Under the pieces are notes generated by a model. That model saw only the letters and a list, made by a program, of their open reading frames with translations, had not been told where the DNA came from and searched no databases. DNA of 64,000 nucleotides from Symbiodinium natans (lineage: Eukaryota > Sar > Dinophyceae > Suessiales > Symbiodiniaceae). The DNA is taken from NCBI GenBank assembly GCA_905221605.1, contig CAJNDS010002769.1, positions 152,854 to 216,853 of the forward strand, written 5' to 3'. This document shows, one piece after another, positions 16,974 through 27,897 of the stretch. Each line of letters starts with the position of its first letter. Positions within the stretch are counted from its first letter, which is position 1. Both the position numbers and the translations under genes were made by a program.

Positions 16974-17034
16974 ACCTGCCTTAAGGCGCCTACCACCGTT
17001 CAGTTCCTCGGTGCCGCATCTTTCGAAGGACAGT

Positions 17035-17179
17035 ACTTGGAGGTTCATGGTAGTTAGTAACCAATTGTAACTGTACTGATAACCCAAATCATAACTATAT
17101 TAGGGCACTTAAGGGGCTTATAAGTACAGTTAAAAGTACAGTTACAGACTTGGTTAATAAGTACCATGAACCTTCAAGT
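17035..17179. mobile_element. Second MITE of the AGGTTCATGG family
   Basis: Ends ACTTGGAGGTTCATGG... and ...CCATGAACCTTCAAGT are near-perfect inverted repeats of about 28 bp. It is shorter than its neighbour at 16755 and has fewer 12-mer copies inside. Confidence 0.88.
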
Positions 17180-19385
17180 AGCTACGCCCTCATATAGACA
17201 CGTCGTCGGGGGTGGCCGCCACGCAGCTACGCATAGCTACGCCTAAGTATTGGTGCAGTTCCCTAAACAAGGGTACTAATGCCCCAAAAGAATGGGTACC
17301 CCAACTTCGGAAGGCGCCCTAAGACCCAGAGTAGGTCCTTATTCCTTTTTTGTAGGGCTTAGGTTCCCATACACTTGCAGATTTGCTTCAAACCCTACAC
17401 CCTAAACCCTAAGCCCTAAACCCTAATTAAACCCTAAACCCTAAGCCCTTGAATTGAAGGGTGCTGGGCTCTCCGCTCCCTTGCGAGGTGCTGGCAGCCA
17501 GCTGGGAACGCGGCGAGGCACCCCAGCGCAGAGGTTTCTTGCCTAGGGGTTTGCGCGTTTAGGGTTCAGGGTTCAGGGTTTAGGGTTTAGGGTTTAGGGT
17601 TTAGGGCAGGGTTTAGGGTTCAGGGTTCTGGGTTCAGGGTTTAGAGCAAAGCTGTACCTAAGAAGAGAACATCCCCCGTACCTTATGGCTTCTCGTTCCC
17701 CTTCTCATGGTTAGGGTAGTTACATGGTCCCTTAGTATGGGCCCTGAAAAAAGGGGACCACTTTTATACCCTTGACATCCCGACGGCCCATACGTCAGAA
17801 CCCTTTGAAGAAGACAGGGGACCATATTAAACCCCGAAACCCGAACCTCGAACCCTTAGCCCTGAAAACCCTACACCCCAAACCCCAAACCCCAAACCCC
17901 AAACCCTAAACCCTAAACCCGAACCACGAACCCTAAACCCTTATGGGGAGACGTTCGAGGTTGGGGTAGAGCCCCTTACACTTCACGGGGGTTTCCGGTG
18001 GCGAATGGTACTGCGATAGAGGGAATCTTCTGGGTTTCGGGTTTAGGGGTTTAGGGGTTTAGGGAGTTAGGGGTTTAGGGGTTTGGGGTTAGGGGTTTAG
18101 GGGTTTAGGGGTTTAGGGTTTCGGGGTTTCGGGGTTTAGGGGTGCAGGGTTTCGGGGTTTAGGGGATTTCGGGGTTCCGTTTAGGGGTCTAGGGTTTCGA
18201 GGGGTTTAGGGTTTCGGGGTGCAGGGATCTAGAGGTTTAGGGGTTTAGGGGTTTAGGGGTTTAGGGGTTTAGGGGTTTAGGGGTTTAGGGGTTTAGGGGT
18301 TTAGGGGTTTAGGGTTCAGGGTTTGGGGTGTAGGGATTCGGGGCTTAGGGTTGTTGGGTTTACGTAGGTTTTTTTCACGGAAGGGGTGTTTCCCAACATT
18401 GAGGCACCCCGGTATCCCCAAATAGGATAGACACATCTTTTGAGGAGTCCACTTCAAAGGGACCGCTGCTGTTCAGAAACTTGAGAATGGGGGTTCAGGG
18501 TTTGGTTGAGGAGCTGGGGCTTCGGAGGGGTTTAGGGTTTAGGGTTTGGGGTTTGGGGTTTAGGGTTTAGGGTTTAGGGTTTAGGGTTTAGGGTTTAGGG
18601 TTTAGGGAGACACTGCACACGACCCTGCTGCCATGCTCGGTGCTTTTGGGGCTGGGGCTTAGGGCTTACAAGCTTGCAATCCTTCACCTACTGGGTTGCC
18701 CTAAACCCTAAACCCTAAACCGTAAACCCTAAACCCTAAACCCTAAACCCTAAACCCTAAACCCCCAAAGCAATTCCCGCCAGGCCCTTGACAGCGAAAC
18801 CCCGCCAAAGAAGCGGAGGAAAGAGGGCGACGTGGGCGTGTACCAGGCCCTTCGCCCCCGGTTGCTTAGGGTGAAGGAGGGTTTAGGGTTTAGGGTTTAG
18901 GATTCCCCGAGCCCTAAACCCTAGCCCCCAAAACATCAATGCGTTTTTAGGGGTTGCTGGGCTTGTAACAGGTGTCTGGCGTAATTTAAGGGAATGCTTG
19001 TCTCAGGATTCTTTGCTTCAAGGCCTGAAGCTCAGTGACGCCTGCCTTTGAAGTTTAGTACCGAATTCTCCGTCTTTGGGCCCGAGATGCCAACTACGGC
19101 CAGGGTTCAGGGTCCAGGGGTCCAGCCGACTGACAGCTAGGGCACTAGACCCTAAACCCTACAACCCTACAACCCTGAACCCTAAACCCAAAGTAAACGA
19201 GAACGTCCAGCAGTCAGAGGAGGAGGTTTGGGGATATAAGTGTCTAGCAGTGAGGAAGACCCATGCTGCTTGGAAGCCGCAAACCCTACAGTCCTGACCT
19301 TCCCATGCATAGGCTCGAACATCTTAACCGGATGAGGGCACGGCAAGCTATTCCGGCCTTTGAAGTACTGAGTTCACTGAGCTGA
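17180..19385. other. Telomere-repeat mosaic, no recognised genes
   Basis: Includes a GACCCAGAGTAGG-family element (about 17323), a degraded element with GGTAGTTACATGGTCCC (17714-17830), TTTAGGG arrays (17560-17640, 18530-18608) and a CCCTAAA array (18698-18765). Only short unique islands remain. Confidence 0.7.
18030..18325 (+). repeat. TTTAGGGG (8-mer) variant telomere-like array
   Basis: Mostly GGGGTTTA units with TTTCGGGG variants. The cleanest part is 18232-18310. It differs from the 7-mer used nearly everywhere else here. Confidence 0.9.
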
Positions 19386-19400
19386 CTACGCTACTAAAAA

Positions 19401-19498
<98 letters not shown>

Positions 19499-19499
19499 A

Positions 19500-19572
<73 letters not shown>

Positions 19573-19703
19573 GCTTAAGAACACCCAAAAAAGAAAAAAT
19601 GAGCAATCACCCTTATTACCCTTATAGGGAATACTATTTTTTCTTTTGTTTTTTTGGCAGGGGGTGGGGGAGGGGGTTCTTAAGCAACAGTAGTAAAGCG
19701 TAG
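19386..19703. mobile_element. MITE of the TTCTTAAG family with (ACT)n expansion
   Basis: TTGCTTAAGAAC (19571-19582) mirrors GTTCTTAAGCAA (19675-19686). Outer ends CTACGCTACTA and TAGTAAAGCGTAG are also complementary. An (ACT)n run of about 170 bp (19402-19570) lies inside the left end, apparently expanded from the ACTACT of the terminal repeat. Confidence 0.75.
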
Positions 19704-20184
19704 AAACCCGAAGCCAAGTCCGAAAGCCGACAAAGGCCCAGCTGTTTACTGACCTCCGGCGTCTTCTTGCAGAGGAGATCTGTGATGCGGAAACCCTAAA
19801 CTTATATCCCCCTTGGGAATTATTTTGTATTTTTGTTCATATAAAACCCAAGAGGATTTTAAACACATCATTGTTATTAAGGTTCTCAGGGGAGCATAGA
19901 CACCCTGCACCTTAACTTTAGCCCCCTTAGGAATTGTTGTTGCTTTCGGCTTCTATAAACCCCGAGCAGAATATTTCACACATTCTTTTTGTTAAGGTTC
20001 TAAGGGGAGTATAGTCAAAGGATGTTGTGATTCAGTATATATTAGCTCATTCCTTTGTCATAGTGAGGTAACATTTTAAATTTTTGAGGGTACTTAAACT
20101 CAATAGGGACTAGAAATTTGTCTGGAGCGGCTGCTGTCATCTCGACCATGGCAATGACCTGGTGAAGTGGGCCATGAAGGTCCG
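19704..20184. other. Gene-free DNA with two related inverted-repeat remnants
   Basis: About 19800-19890 and 19915-20010 share CCCCCTTGGGAAT/CCCCCTTAGGAAT, TTGTTAAGGTTCT and GGGGAGYATAG, so a short element is present twice. No gene. Confidence 0.5.
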
Positions 20185-20465
20185 AAGGTCCTAAGGGAGG
20201 CCCGGATGCATGGTACGACTGTTGTCTTGGAGAATCCACGCATGTCCTGGATGTGGGATCTGTTTGAGATGCAGGATCTCACGAGCGGGCCCCATTTCGT
20301 CTTCGGGACATTTCACGCCTGCCAGTACGGGCAGCCGTGGAAGAATGCCCACATCGATCGCCATGTGGGGGCGATTTTCCCGAGGCCTTCCCAAGACCAT
20401 GCGCAAGTGCAAGGGCCGGCGTTGCCACCGGCAAGAAGCACGAGTGACCGCAGGGTTTTGGCATG
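20185..20465 (+). pseudogene. Fragment of a coding sequence (possibly a retroelement polyprotein), frameshifted
   Basis: One frame gives TTVVLENPRMSWMWD, then a Phe/Cys-rich stretch ending CQYGQPWKN. The continuation KCKGRRCHR lies in another frame, so the piece is broken by at least one shift before running into CCCTAAA repeats at 20490. An ENP..S.MW motif followed by C.YG.PW and C.G..CH resembles, from memory, segments of dinoflagellate retroelement polyproteins, but I cannot name the domain with confidence. It has no start, stop or flanking exons. Confidence 0.4.
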
Positions 20466-21018
20466 TTTTGCTACTAATCCCAACAAGGGTCCTAAACCCT
20501 AAACCCTAAGCCCTAAACCCTAAACCCTAAACCCTAAGCCCTAAGCCCTAAGCCCTAAACCCTAAGCCCTAAACCCTAAACCCTAAACCCTACTCTTCAT
20601 AGGGGCTACTTGAAGAGTTTTGTGCGACACGCCGCAGACAGCTATGCTCGGCGAAGCACTGGCCTGCACCCTAAGGCCTGCACCCTAAACCCTAAACCCG
20701 ACACCCTAAACCCTAAACCCTAAACCCCGCACCTCAGATTCCTTGGCTGTTGAAGAGGTAAGCTTCAACCCTAAACCTTAAACCCGAAACCCTAAACCCT
20801 AAACCCTAAGCCCTACATAAATTCCTTGGCTCTTGAAGAGGGCAAGCTTCGGAGTTGCGCAGGACGTCGCCCTTTTCGCGCCGCTGCTGCCGCGGCTGCT
20901 GGAGGTCTTGACCCCCTTCATCTTCGGTGGGTTTAGGGTTTAGGGTTTAGGGTTTAGGGTTTAGGGTTTACTGCTTAGGGTTTACTGTTTAGGGTTGCCC
21001 TTGGTCTGGACCCTGAAC

Positions 21019-21137
21019 TTGGGATGTTCCCCCTTAAGGGTTTAGGGTTTAGGGCTAGCAGTCATGAGGCGGGATTCTAGCAATCCCCTACCGACATTCC
21101 CTATGAAGGACTCTTGGTATGAAGGGGAACATCCCAA
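21019..21137. mobile_element. MITE-like, GGGATGTTCCCC family
   Basis: TTGGGATGTTCCCCCTTA at the left and GGGGAACATCCCAA at the right. The interior has a short TTTAGGG run. Relatives: 21468, 28757, 56211, 59736, 61861, 62767. Confidence 0.75.
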
Positions 21138-21467
21138 CCCTCAACCCTCAACTCCTATGGCCTTAGGATGATGCAGGTTTCGGCTGCGCTTTCAGCACAC
21201 CTGTCTCCCCCCCCCCCCCACACCCCTCCCCACGGTTTTGGGTTTAGGGTTTAGGGGTTGGGGGTTAGGGTTTAGGGGTTAGGGTTTAGAGCCACTAAAC
21301 CAGAAGCCGACCCTAAACCCTAACCCAAGCCAATTGTTCATTCAACCCAAAACTCCAAGCGTGCAATACATTGCGAAGCTGTCTCAACCCTAACCTTGAA
21401 CCCAAGACGCTGTGTAGGATTCTGTACCCTAAGCCCCCAAAGGCCCCAAAGCCCTAAACCCCCTTAG

Positions 21468-21568
21468 TTGGGATGTTCCCCCGTGTACCAAGAGTCCTTC
21501 ATAGGGGTTGTATGTTCGGGTAATACATTCCCCATTAAGGAGTGTGAGTATACCGGGTAGCATTCCAA
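21468..21568. mobile_element. MITE-like, GGGATGTTCCCC family (diverged)
   Basis: Left end TTGGGATGTTCCCC is intact; the right end reads GTAGCATTCCAA. Confidence 0.6.
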
Positions 21569-21820
21569 CCCCCTTAGTTCCTCAACCCTAAGCTACACAC
21601 GAGCCCGAAACCCCTCTTGGCGAAAACATGAGCGAGTAGCAGCACTATCCATGGACCGGGGCGACCTCCTCCTGGACACGGGTACTAAGGGGTTTCGGGT
21701 TTAGGGTCCAGGGTTCTTGCTCCTTATACTAAACACAAAGCCCCAACCCTGAGCCCTAAACCCTACATCCCAAACCCACTGGCCTCTAAGCCTACAATTC
21801 TAAACCACTACAAGCCTAAA

Positions 21821-21942
21821 CCCTACACCCTAAACCCTAAACCCTAAACCCTAAACCCTAAACGCTAAACCCTAAACCCTAAACCCTAAACCCTAAACCC
21901 TAAACCCTAAACCCTAAACCCTAAACCCTAAACCCTAAACCC
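21821..21942 (-). repeat. CCCTAAA array
   Basis: Around seventeen units, nearly perfect (one AACGCTAAAC unit). Confidence 0.95.
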
Positions 21943-23495
21943 ACCTCCTCCGCTATCGGTCGAAGGTCTTTGTGCTGGGTCTCCAGCGCCAGCGCGTGCA
22001 GGCGGGGGATGCGATCTTGAAGGTTCACATGGGTTTAGGGTGTAGGGTGTAGGGTTTAGGGTTTAGGGTTTAGGGTTCCCTGATCAAAGTAACCAGCCAA
22101 CAAAAGGGTACCCTTCTCATAAGATGGTTTCTGGGCTAAATCCTAAGCCGAGCCTTCAGCTTTAGACAGCCTACAACTTCTACAACGGCCCTTGGAACCA
22201 AAGCTCTTGTCCAGGGGTCCTGTTTGGGGTTTAGGGTTTAGGGTTTGGGGTTTGGGGTTTGGGGTTTGGGGTTTGGGTTGGTAATCTCGATCATCGGATT
22301 CTGCATGCGGCACAGATTCGGAAAACGGACCCCCAACCCCCCCCCCGCACCCCCAATGTGACGCTGGCCAAACCCTAAGCCCTAAACCCTAAACCCTAAA
22401 CCCAAATATCCGAAACCGTACGCCTTAAACCCAAATATCCGAAACCCTGAACTCTATATGAACCCAAAATCCAAATATCCGAATCCCTTGAATCCCTGGA
22501 CCCTCAACCTTGGACTGAAAACTGCAGGGACCACACGTGATGTTGTAGCCTTGAAGCCCCTCATACTAGTTTAGGGTTTAGGTTTTTTACCCTGAACCGA
22601 TAAACACTGAACCCGACACGCCTGAACCCCGAAGGCTTGTGGAGCCTAAGCCCCGAAACCCCAAACCCTTCACCCCGAAAGCCAGGGTTGAGGGTTCAGG
22701 GTCTAGGGTTTAGGGTTTAGGGTCTAGGGTTTAGGATTTGGGGTCTAGGGTTAGGGTTTAGGGTTTCGGGTTTAGGGTCTAGGGTTTACGGTTTAGGGTC
22801 TCGGGTTTAGGGTTTAGGTTGTAGGGTTTAGGGTTGAGGGTTCTTTTCGCGGGGGTGGGGGGGTGGGGGGGTGGGGCTGGGTATTGTCTTTTCGGATCTG
22901 GATGTTAATCAGAAATGCTAGGCAGTTGCTGTAGGGGTCGGAACAATTACGAATCGCATTCCCTCACAGCACCTTTCTATATTTCTACTAGAATATCTCC
23001 CAAACCCCAGTATTTAAGGCCCCTACATTACCCAACACCGGGTTAGGATAGGAAGCCCCCTCTTCTACTGTTTGCCGGGGGGGGGGGGGTTCTTAAGCAA
23101 ATAGTAGCAATCTTTTCGGAGAATGAGGTGCGTCAACCCTAAGCCATGAGCCCTTAACTCTTGGGTGGGGTTTGTGCACCCCTGAAACCCCCTACACCCT
23201 ACACCCTAAGCCCTAAACCCTAAACCCTAAACCCTGGGCGGGTTTTTTCGGGTGGGGTTGCCAGGGCGCGATGAGGCGGTTCAGGGTTTAGTGGGTTCAG
23301 GGGGAGGGTGAGGAATAGGAAGGTCGCCGGGCCAGCATCCTTGGCAGCCGATGGTGCACAGGGTTTCGGGCTTAGGGTTCAGGGCTTATAGGGTTTAGGG
23401 TTTGGGGTTTGGGGTTTGTGGTCTTGAACACTTTGCGGTTTACGGCTTAGATGTGCGCAAGGGTACTCACGCGCAGCTGTAGCCGATGAGCACCC

Positions 23496-26128
23496 ATGGC
23501 ATCGGTGCCTGTTCACGTGGCCCTTCTGAGCGGGCGAAGCGCATCGATTCTGGCAAGCAATGAGACGACTCTTGCAGAACTCATGCTGCAGGCGCAGCGC
23601 GTCCTGCAAACTGGGACAGGGATTTTCTTAGCTGCAAGTGGGGAGGTCTTGTGCTTGGAGCACACCCTTGCCCAGGCAGGCGTGCAGGCAGGAGATGTAT
23701 TGACCCTACAAGTTCGACAGACAAGGGTGGCTGCCTCCAGTGGCTCTTTTACGGCGCTCCTGGCAGACGGATCAGTCGTCTCCTGGGGTGAGAACCCATG
23801 CTGCGAGAAGCTGGTGAATGTTCAGCAGATCCAGGCCACACAGACGCTTAGTAGTAGGTAATTAGCATGTAAGGGCTTGTTTCCGGGGCATTCCGTTCCT
23901 TACAGAATCCCGAAGATCAACCTTTAGTTCCCTGAGGATGCTGGACAACTAAGGAAGGCGTTTGCTGCTATCGTGGCCAATGGATCTGTGGTGACTTGGG
24001 GTCCTTCATGGTGCGGCGGAGACAGCAGTGCTGTTGCTTGGGGACCAAATGAACCCTAAATTGGGGTCATAGACCCTCTACTACGATAATTCCTATTAAG
24101 GTGTATGAACCACAAACCCGTTTAGGGTTCATTTGGTCCCTACCCAAAGGCTCCTCTGTAGTACCTTTTCTGGAAAGTTATACTAGAATCCCCTATAACT
24201 AACCCAAACAGGAACTACATAGGAGCCTTTGGGTAAGGTTCAGACACAGCCCGAAACCCTCAACCCTAAACCCTAAACCCTAAACCCTAAACCCTAAACC
24301 CTAAACCCTAAACCCTAAACCCTAAACCCTAAACCCTAAACCCTTTTAGGGTTGATTCGGCCCTGAAGGTTCAGAAACAGCTGCAGAACGTGCAGCAGAT
24401 CCAGGCTACGGGCGGAGCATTTGCTGCGATCTTGGGGGGCGGCTCCGTTGTGACCTGGGGTGAGGTGGATGCCGGGAGCGACAGCTGTGCGGTCCGGACA
24501 CAGCTCCTCAAGGCAAACCCTAAAAGGGTTTGTGGGTTCATATTATAGCCTTGATAGGAATCATAGTAGTAATGTTGGACTCGCTTTAGTACGTAGGGCC
24601 CCCCCCCCCCCAAACAATTTTGGGGTTTTCGGGGATCCTGAATAGTGTGGGCTGGGGTTGTCGTCGTCGTAGTAGTACCAGTAGTACTAGTAGTACTAGT
24701 AGTAGTACTAGTAGTACTAGTACTAGTAGTACTAGTACTAGTACTAGTTCTCTCTAAGTCAACCAACTCAAGCATTTTTTGCCCTAACCGGCAACCCCGG
24801 CCGGCAAACATCGCATTATTGAGGCCCACCCTATCAATGGGGGGGTCCCCGATAAGATTTCCGGAACATCGCATAATAGTGCCCCCTCTCACTAAAGCCA
24901 GTCCAACATTAGAGGGTCCATGACCCCAATTTTGGGGTTCATGTGGTCCCCAAGGTTGCAGGATGTCCAGGAGATCCAAGCTACGGAAAGAGCATTCGCC
25001 GCCATCCTGGGCACAGGATCTGTGGTGACCTGGGGTGAATCGCTTTGGGGTGGTGACAGCAGAGCCTAGGATGCCCAGTAGTACCCTTCTTCCCTTTTTG
25101 GTAGGTTGAGGTTCCCTTACAAACCCCTTTAAGCAAAAAAGGGCACCCTTTTTTTCACCCTAGGTTACTGGGCAGCCTAGGAGCTGTGCAGGCACAGCTG
25201 TGCGATGTGCGGCACATCCAGCGCACCAAGAAGGCCTTTGCGGCCATCCTTGCCAATGGATCCGTGGTGACCTGGGGCGATCCGGGTTGCGGTGGCGACT
25301 GTGGTGCTGTCCAGGCGCAGCTGCAGGAGGTAGAGCCTTAGTAGCTGAATGAGTACACTTTACACTTTTTGGGGATACTATATTCCCTTAAGGACTGAAA
25401 GTGTACACGTTCTTGGGCTTATGAACTCAGCAGCTAAGGAGCAGATCCAGGCCACCAGCTCAGCGTTCGCTGCCATCCTCGCCAATGGATCCGTCGTGAC
25501 TTGGGGTCATCTGGAGCGGGGTGGCGACAGCAGCGCTGTCCAGGCGCAGTTGCAGAACGTCCGTCATATCCAGGCTACAAGCTATGCTTTTGCTGCCATC
25601 CTCTCCGATGGCTCTGTGGTGACCTGGGGTGATCCGAATTCGGGTGGCGACAGTGGTGCTGTGCAGGCATGGCTGCAGAAAGTGCAGCGGATTCAGGCTA
25701 CGATAACAGCCTTTGCCGCAATCCTAGCCGACGGATCGGTGGTTACTTGGGGTCTGGCGAGTTGCGGCGGTGATAGCCGTGCTGTGCAGACGCAGCTGCA
25801 TAACGTGCAGCAGATCCAAGCTACACCCCGAGCTTTTGCAGCCATCCTTGCCGGTGGCTCTGTGGTGACCTGGGGTGATCCGAGTAGTGGTGGCGATAGC
25901 AGTGCTGTCCAAGCACAGCTGCAAAAAGTGGAACTGATCCAGACCACGAGCTATGCCTTTGCTGCCGTCTTGGCCGACGGGTCCTTGGTGACCTGGGGTT
26001 ACCCTGTGTACGGCGGCGACAGCCGTGCAGTCCAGAAACAGATGCACAACGTGCAGCCTGGCTGCGGCTACAAAAGGCTGCACACTTGGTGGTACGAGGG
26101 TGGGTGGGTGGGTGAGGGGGAGCAGTAG
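23496..26128 (+). CDS. Ubiquitin-like domain + RCC1-like repeat protein, copy A (504 aa, six exons)
   Basis: Modelled exons: 23496-23845, 23954-24032, 24369-24512, 24962-25061, 25181-25332, 25439-26128; together 505 codons with stop. Residues 1-78 look ubiquitin-like (VHVALLSGR, TTLAELM, GDVLTLQVR). Then come about ten repeats of 41 residues, consensus AFAAILADGSVVTWGD..GGDSSAVQAQLQNVQ.IQAT, an RCC1/HERC-type beta-propeller blade pattern. The C-terminus leaves the pattern (GYKRLHTWWYEGG). RCC1-like propellers bind proteins or small GTPases and a ubiquitin-like head hints at a ubiquitin link, but no HECT domain is present, so the function is unknown. The ATG was chosen because copy B starts with the same MA.V.VHVALLSGR. 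All introns end AG|G; starts are GC, GT, GC, GA and GA. The exon 3/4 junction (24513-24961) is the least certain and gives one extra residue. Confidence 0.8.
23846..23953 (+). other. Intron 1 of RCC1-like gene A (MITE-like, GC-AG)
   Basis: Begins GCTTAGTAGT and ends ACAACTAAG before exon G. The ends are imperfect inverted repeats. Removal restores ACG AAG GCG TTT in the repeat frame. Confidence 0.7.
24033..24368 (+). other. Intron 2 of RCC1-like gene A: two MITEs plus a telomere array (GT-AG)
   Basis: Contains a perfect 20-bp inverted repeat GGGACCAAATGAACCCTAAA (24041-24060/24121-24140). Directly abutting is a second element with arms TACCCAAAGGCTCCT (24141-24155/24221-24235), then CCCTAAA repeats to 24343. 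GTT occurs at both exon junctions. Confidence 0.75.
24513..24961 (+). other. Intron 3 of RCC1-like gene A: composite inverted-repeat element (boundaries uncertain)
   Basis: Contains AATGTTGGACTCGCTTTAGT (24572-24591) mirrored by ACTAAAGCCAGTCCAACATT (24891-24910), a GTACTAGTA microsatellite (24665-24750), and an end resembling the GGGACCAAATGAACC element. CAAGG is repeated near both ends. Confidence 0.55.
25062..25180 (+). mobile_element. Introner-type MITE, intron 4 of gene A (GA-AG)
   Basis: Terminal inverted repeats CCTAGGATGCCCAGTA (25065-25080) and TACTGGGCAGCCTAGG (25166-25181), with AG directly repeated outside them. Splicing as A|GAG...TAG|GAG restores AGC AGA GCT GTG in the repeat frame. 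Confidence 0.85.
25333..25438 (+). mobile_element. Introner-type MITE, intron 5 of gene A (GA-AG)
   Basis: Inverted ends CCTTAGTAGCTGA (25336-25348) and TCAGCAGCTAAGG (25427-25439), again with AG repeated outside. Splicing restores GTA GAG CAG. Relatives with CTGAAAGTGTAC lie inside introns at about 30628 and 32483. Confidence 0.85.
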
Positions 26129-26549
26129 ACTTGGGACATCTTGGGCCTCAAAGGGGCTCCTATACAGTAGCTTGAGCTTAGGGTTTAGGATTTACGGTTA
26201 GGCTTCAGGGATAAGTCTGATAAGTCTAAGGAATATTGAAAGCTGAGTGCTACCCTTTTGCCCGTTTTGGGTTATGGTTCCCTTCCCAAAGTAATTAGCA
26301 CCAAAAAGGATACTTATTTCAATAGGTTACGGGCTACCACGGTAGGGCCCCAGTACGAGTACTACTGTCTACGCTAGGTCACTGGGACATTTCACACATT
26401 TGCCCTCATTGGGTTTGGGAAGAGGGTTTCAGGGTTTAGGGTTTAGGGGGTTTGCTTCAGAGGAGTTTTAAGGGCCAACCGAGTTAGGCACGTGGACCCT
26501 TTTGGACCCTCAGCTTTTACAGCACATCCTAAACCCTATGTTAACCCTT

Positions 26550-26752
26550 AGCCCTAAGCCCGAAACCCTAAACCCTAAGCCCGAAACCCTAAACCCTAAA
26601 CCCAAAGCCCTAAACCCTAAGCCCAAAGCCCTAAACCCTAAACCCTAAGCCCTAAACCCTAAACCCTAAACCCTAAACCCTAAACCCTAAACCCTAAACC
26701 CTAAACCCTAAACCCTAAACCCTAAACCCTAAACCCTAAACCCTAAACCCGA
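26550..26752 (-). repeat. CCCTAAA array with CCCGAAA, CCCAAAG and CCCTAAG variants
   Basis: The proximal part is variant-rich; the distal part (26640-26752) is nearly pure. Confidence 0.95.
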
Positions 26753-27114
26753 AGCAGGAGCAACATCGCAGGGAGTGGCAGCGGAAGGCTTGCAGCCGGG
26801 GGTGGATGGATCTAGGGCTCCGGAGTTCAAGGTTTAGGGTTTAGGGTTTAGGGTGTAGGGTTTAGGGTGTAGGGTTTAGGGTTTCTGGCTCCAACCCCTA
26901 AAGCCTCCACACCCTAAAGAACTATCCGAAACTCCTTGGATATTCTCGGGTTTAGAAAAATTCATCTTTTCATTATATATATATATATATATATATATAT
27001 TACTTTTTTTGGGCGGGGGTTCCTTTGAGAGGGTTCGATTCCTTCGGGTCCCTGAAGGCCTTCAAGGGGTTCCCAACATGGGTTGTTTAAGTGCTTCAGA
27101 GGCTTGGGTGTTAG

Positions 27115-27214
27115 GGTTTAGGGGTTGGGTTTAGGGTTTAGGGTTTAGGGTTTAGGGTTTAGGGTTTAGGGTTTAGGGTTTAGGGTTTAGGGTTTAGGGT
27201 TTAGGGTTTAGGGT
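27115..27214 (+). repeat. TTTAGGG array
   Basis: About a dozen pure units between unique sequences. Confidence 0.95.
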
Positions 27215-27784
27215 TGCATGGCAAGCTCTTGGTTGCAAAGGCTTCACCCTCAGGAGGTCCTTTTGGCTTTATTGGGTTTAGGGTTTAGTTTAGGGCTTGA
27301 AGGTCTTTAGGGTTTAGGGTTTAGGGTTTAGGGTGTAGGGTTTAGGGTTTAGGGTGAAGGGTTTAGGGTTTAGGGGTATAGTTTAGGGTCTTTAGGCTCA
27401 GTGTTTTGGGTTTGCTGTTGTAACTGTATTGAAGTATGTTGTGGGGGGGGGGGGGGGGGGTGGGTGGGTGTTCTGCTGGGTTTAGGACCTTACAAAGAAT
27501 CCCGAAGCCGCTACTACACCCCTAAAGCCTAACGCCAAACCCTAAACCCTAAACCCTAAACCCTAAAGCCTGAGCCCTTTCAAACTTGAATGCACGGAGG
27601 CTGAAGGTGTCGACGACAAGGCGGTGGGCGTGCAGCACACGCCGAGGGAGTTCCTGATCTTCGATCAGCCTCCCGGCGCCACATGTTCTAGCTCGAAGGC
27701 GGGTTTAGGGTGTAGAATTTAGGGTTTAGGGTTGAGGGTTTATTAGGGAGTTAGTTTTGGATTTAGGGTTTAAGGCTTGGGGTT

Positions 27785-27897
27785 TAGGACCCAGAGTAGG
27801 CCCTTATTCCCCCTTTTTGGAGGGGTTTAGGTTCCCTCAAAAAGCCCCTGTAAGCCAAAGAGTGCACCCTCTTTAATCCAAGGTCATTCTTGGGGCC
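27785..27897. mobile_element. Dispersed element, GACCCAGAGTAGGCCC family
   Basis: Shares GACCCAGAGTAGGCCCTTAT, a T-run, TTAGGTTCCC and GCACCC with copies at 17323, 38571, 57749 and 61660-61800. The interior also resembles that of the intron at 25062. Confidence 0.7.

Larger units (their letters stand above)
20466..23495. other. Telomere-repeat mosaic upstream of the first RCC1-like gene
   Basis: CCCTAAA arrays (20490-20591, 21821-21942), TTTAGGG arrays (20930-20975, 22684-22835), a G-run with TTCTTAAG end (23078-23099) and C-runs at 21207 and 22330. Unique islands show no recognisable protein. Confidence 0.7.

Noticed and set aside
19394-19606. Poly-Val frame opposite the (ACT)n run
   Set aside because: Microsatellite artefact.
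24645-24923. Poly-Val frame near 24.65 kb
   Set aside because: It comes from the GTACTAGTA microsatellite within an intron.
25349-25438. Start MSTLYTFWGYY read into the last exon of copy A
   Set aside because: It lies inside an inverted-repeat intron; the repeat homology starts at 25439.
25439-26060. Regularly spaced 123-bp repeats as a CRISPR-like array
   Set aside because: The repetition is a protein repeat (41 codons) in an open frame; spacers and repeats are not separable.
25693-26083. Minus-strand frames opposite the RCC1-like repeats
   Set aside because: Shadows of the coding strand; their repetition mirrors the plus-strand repeat.
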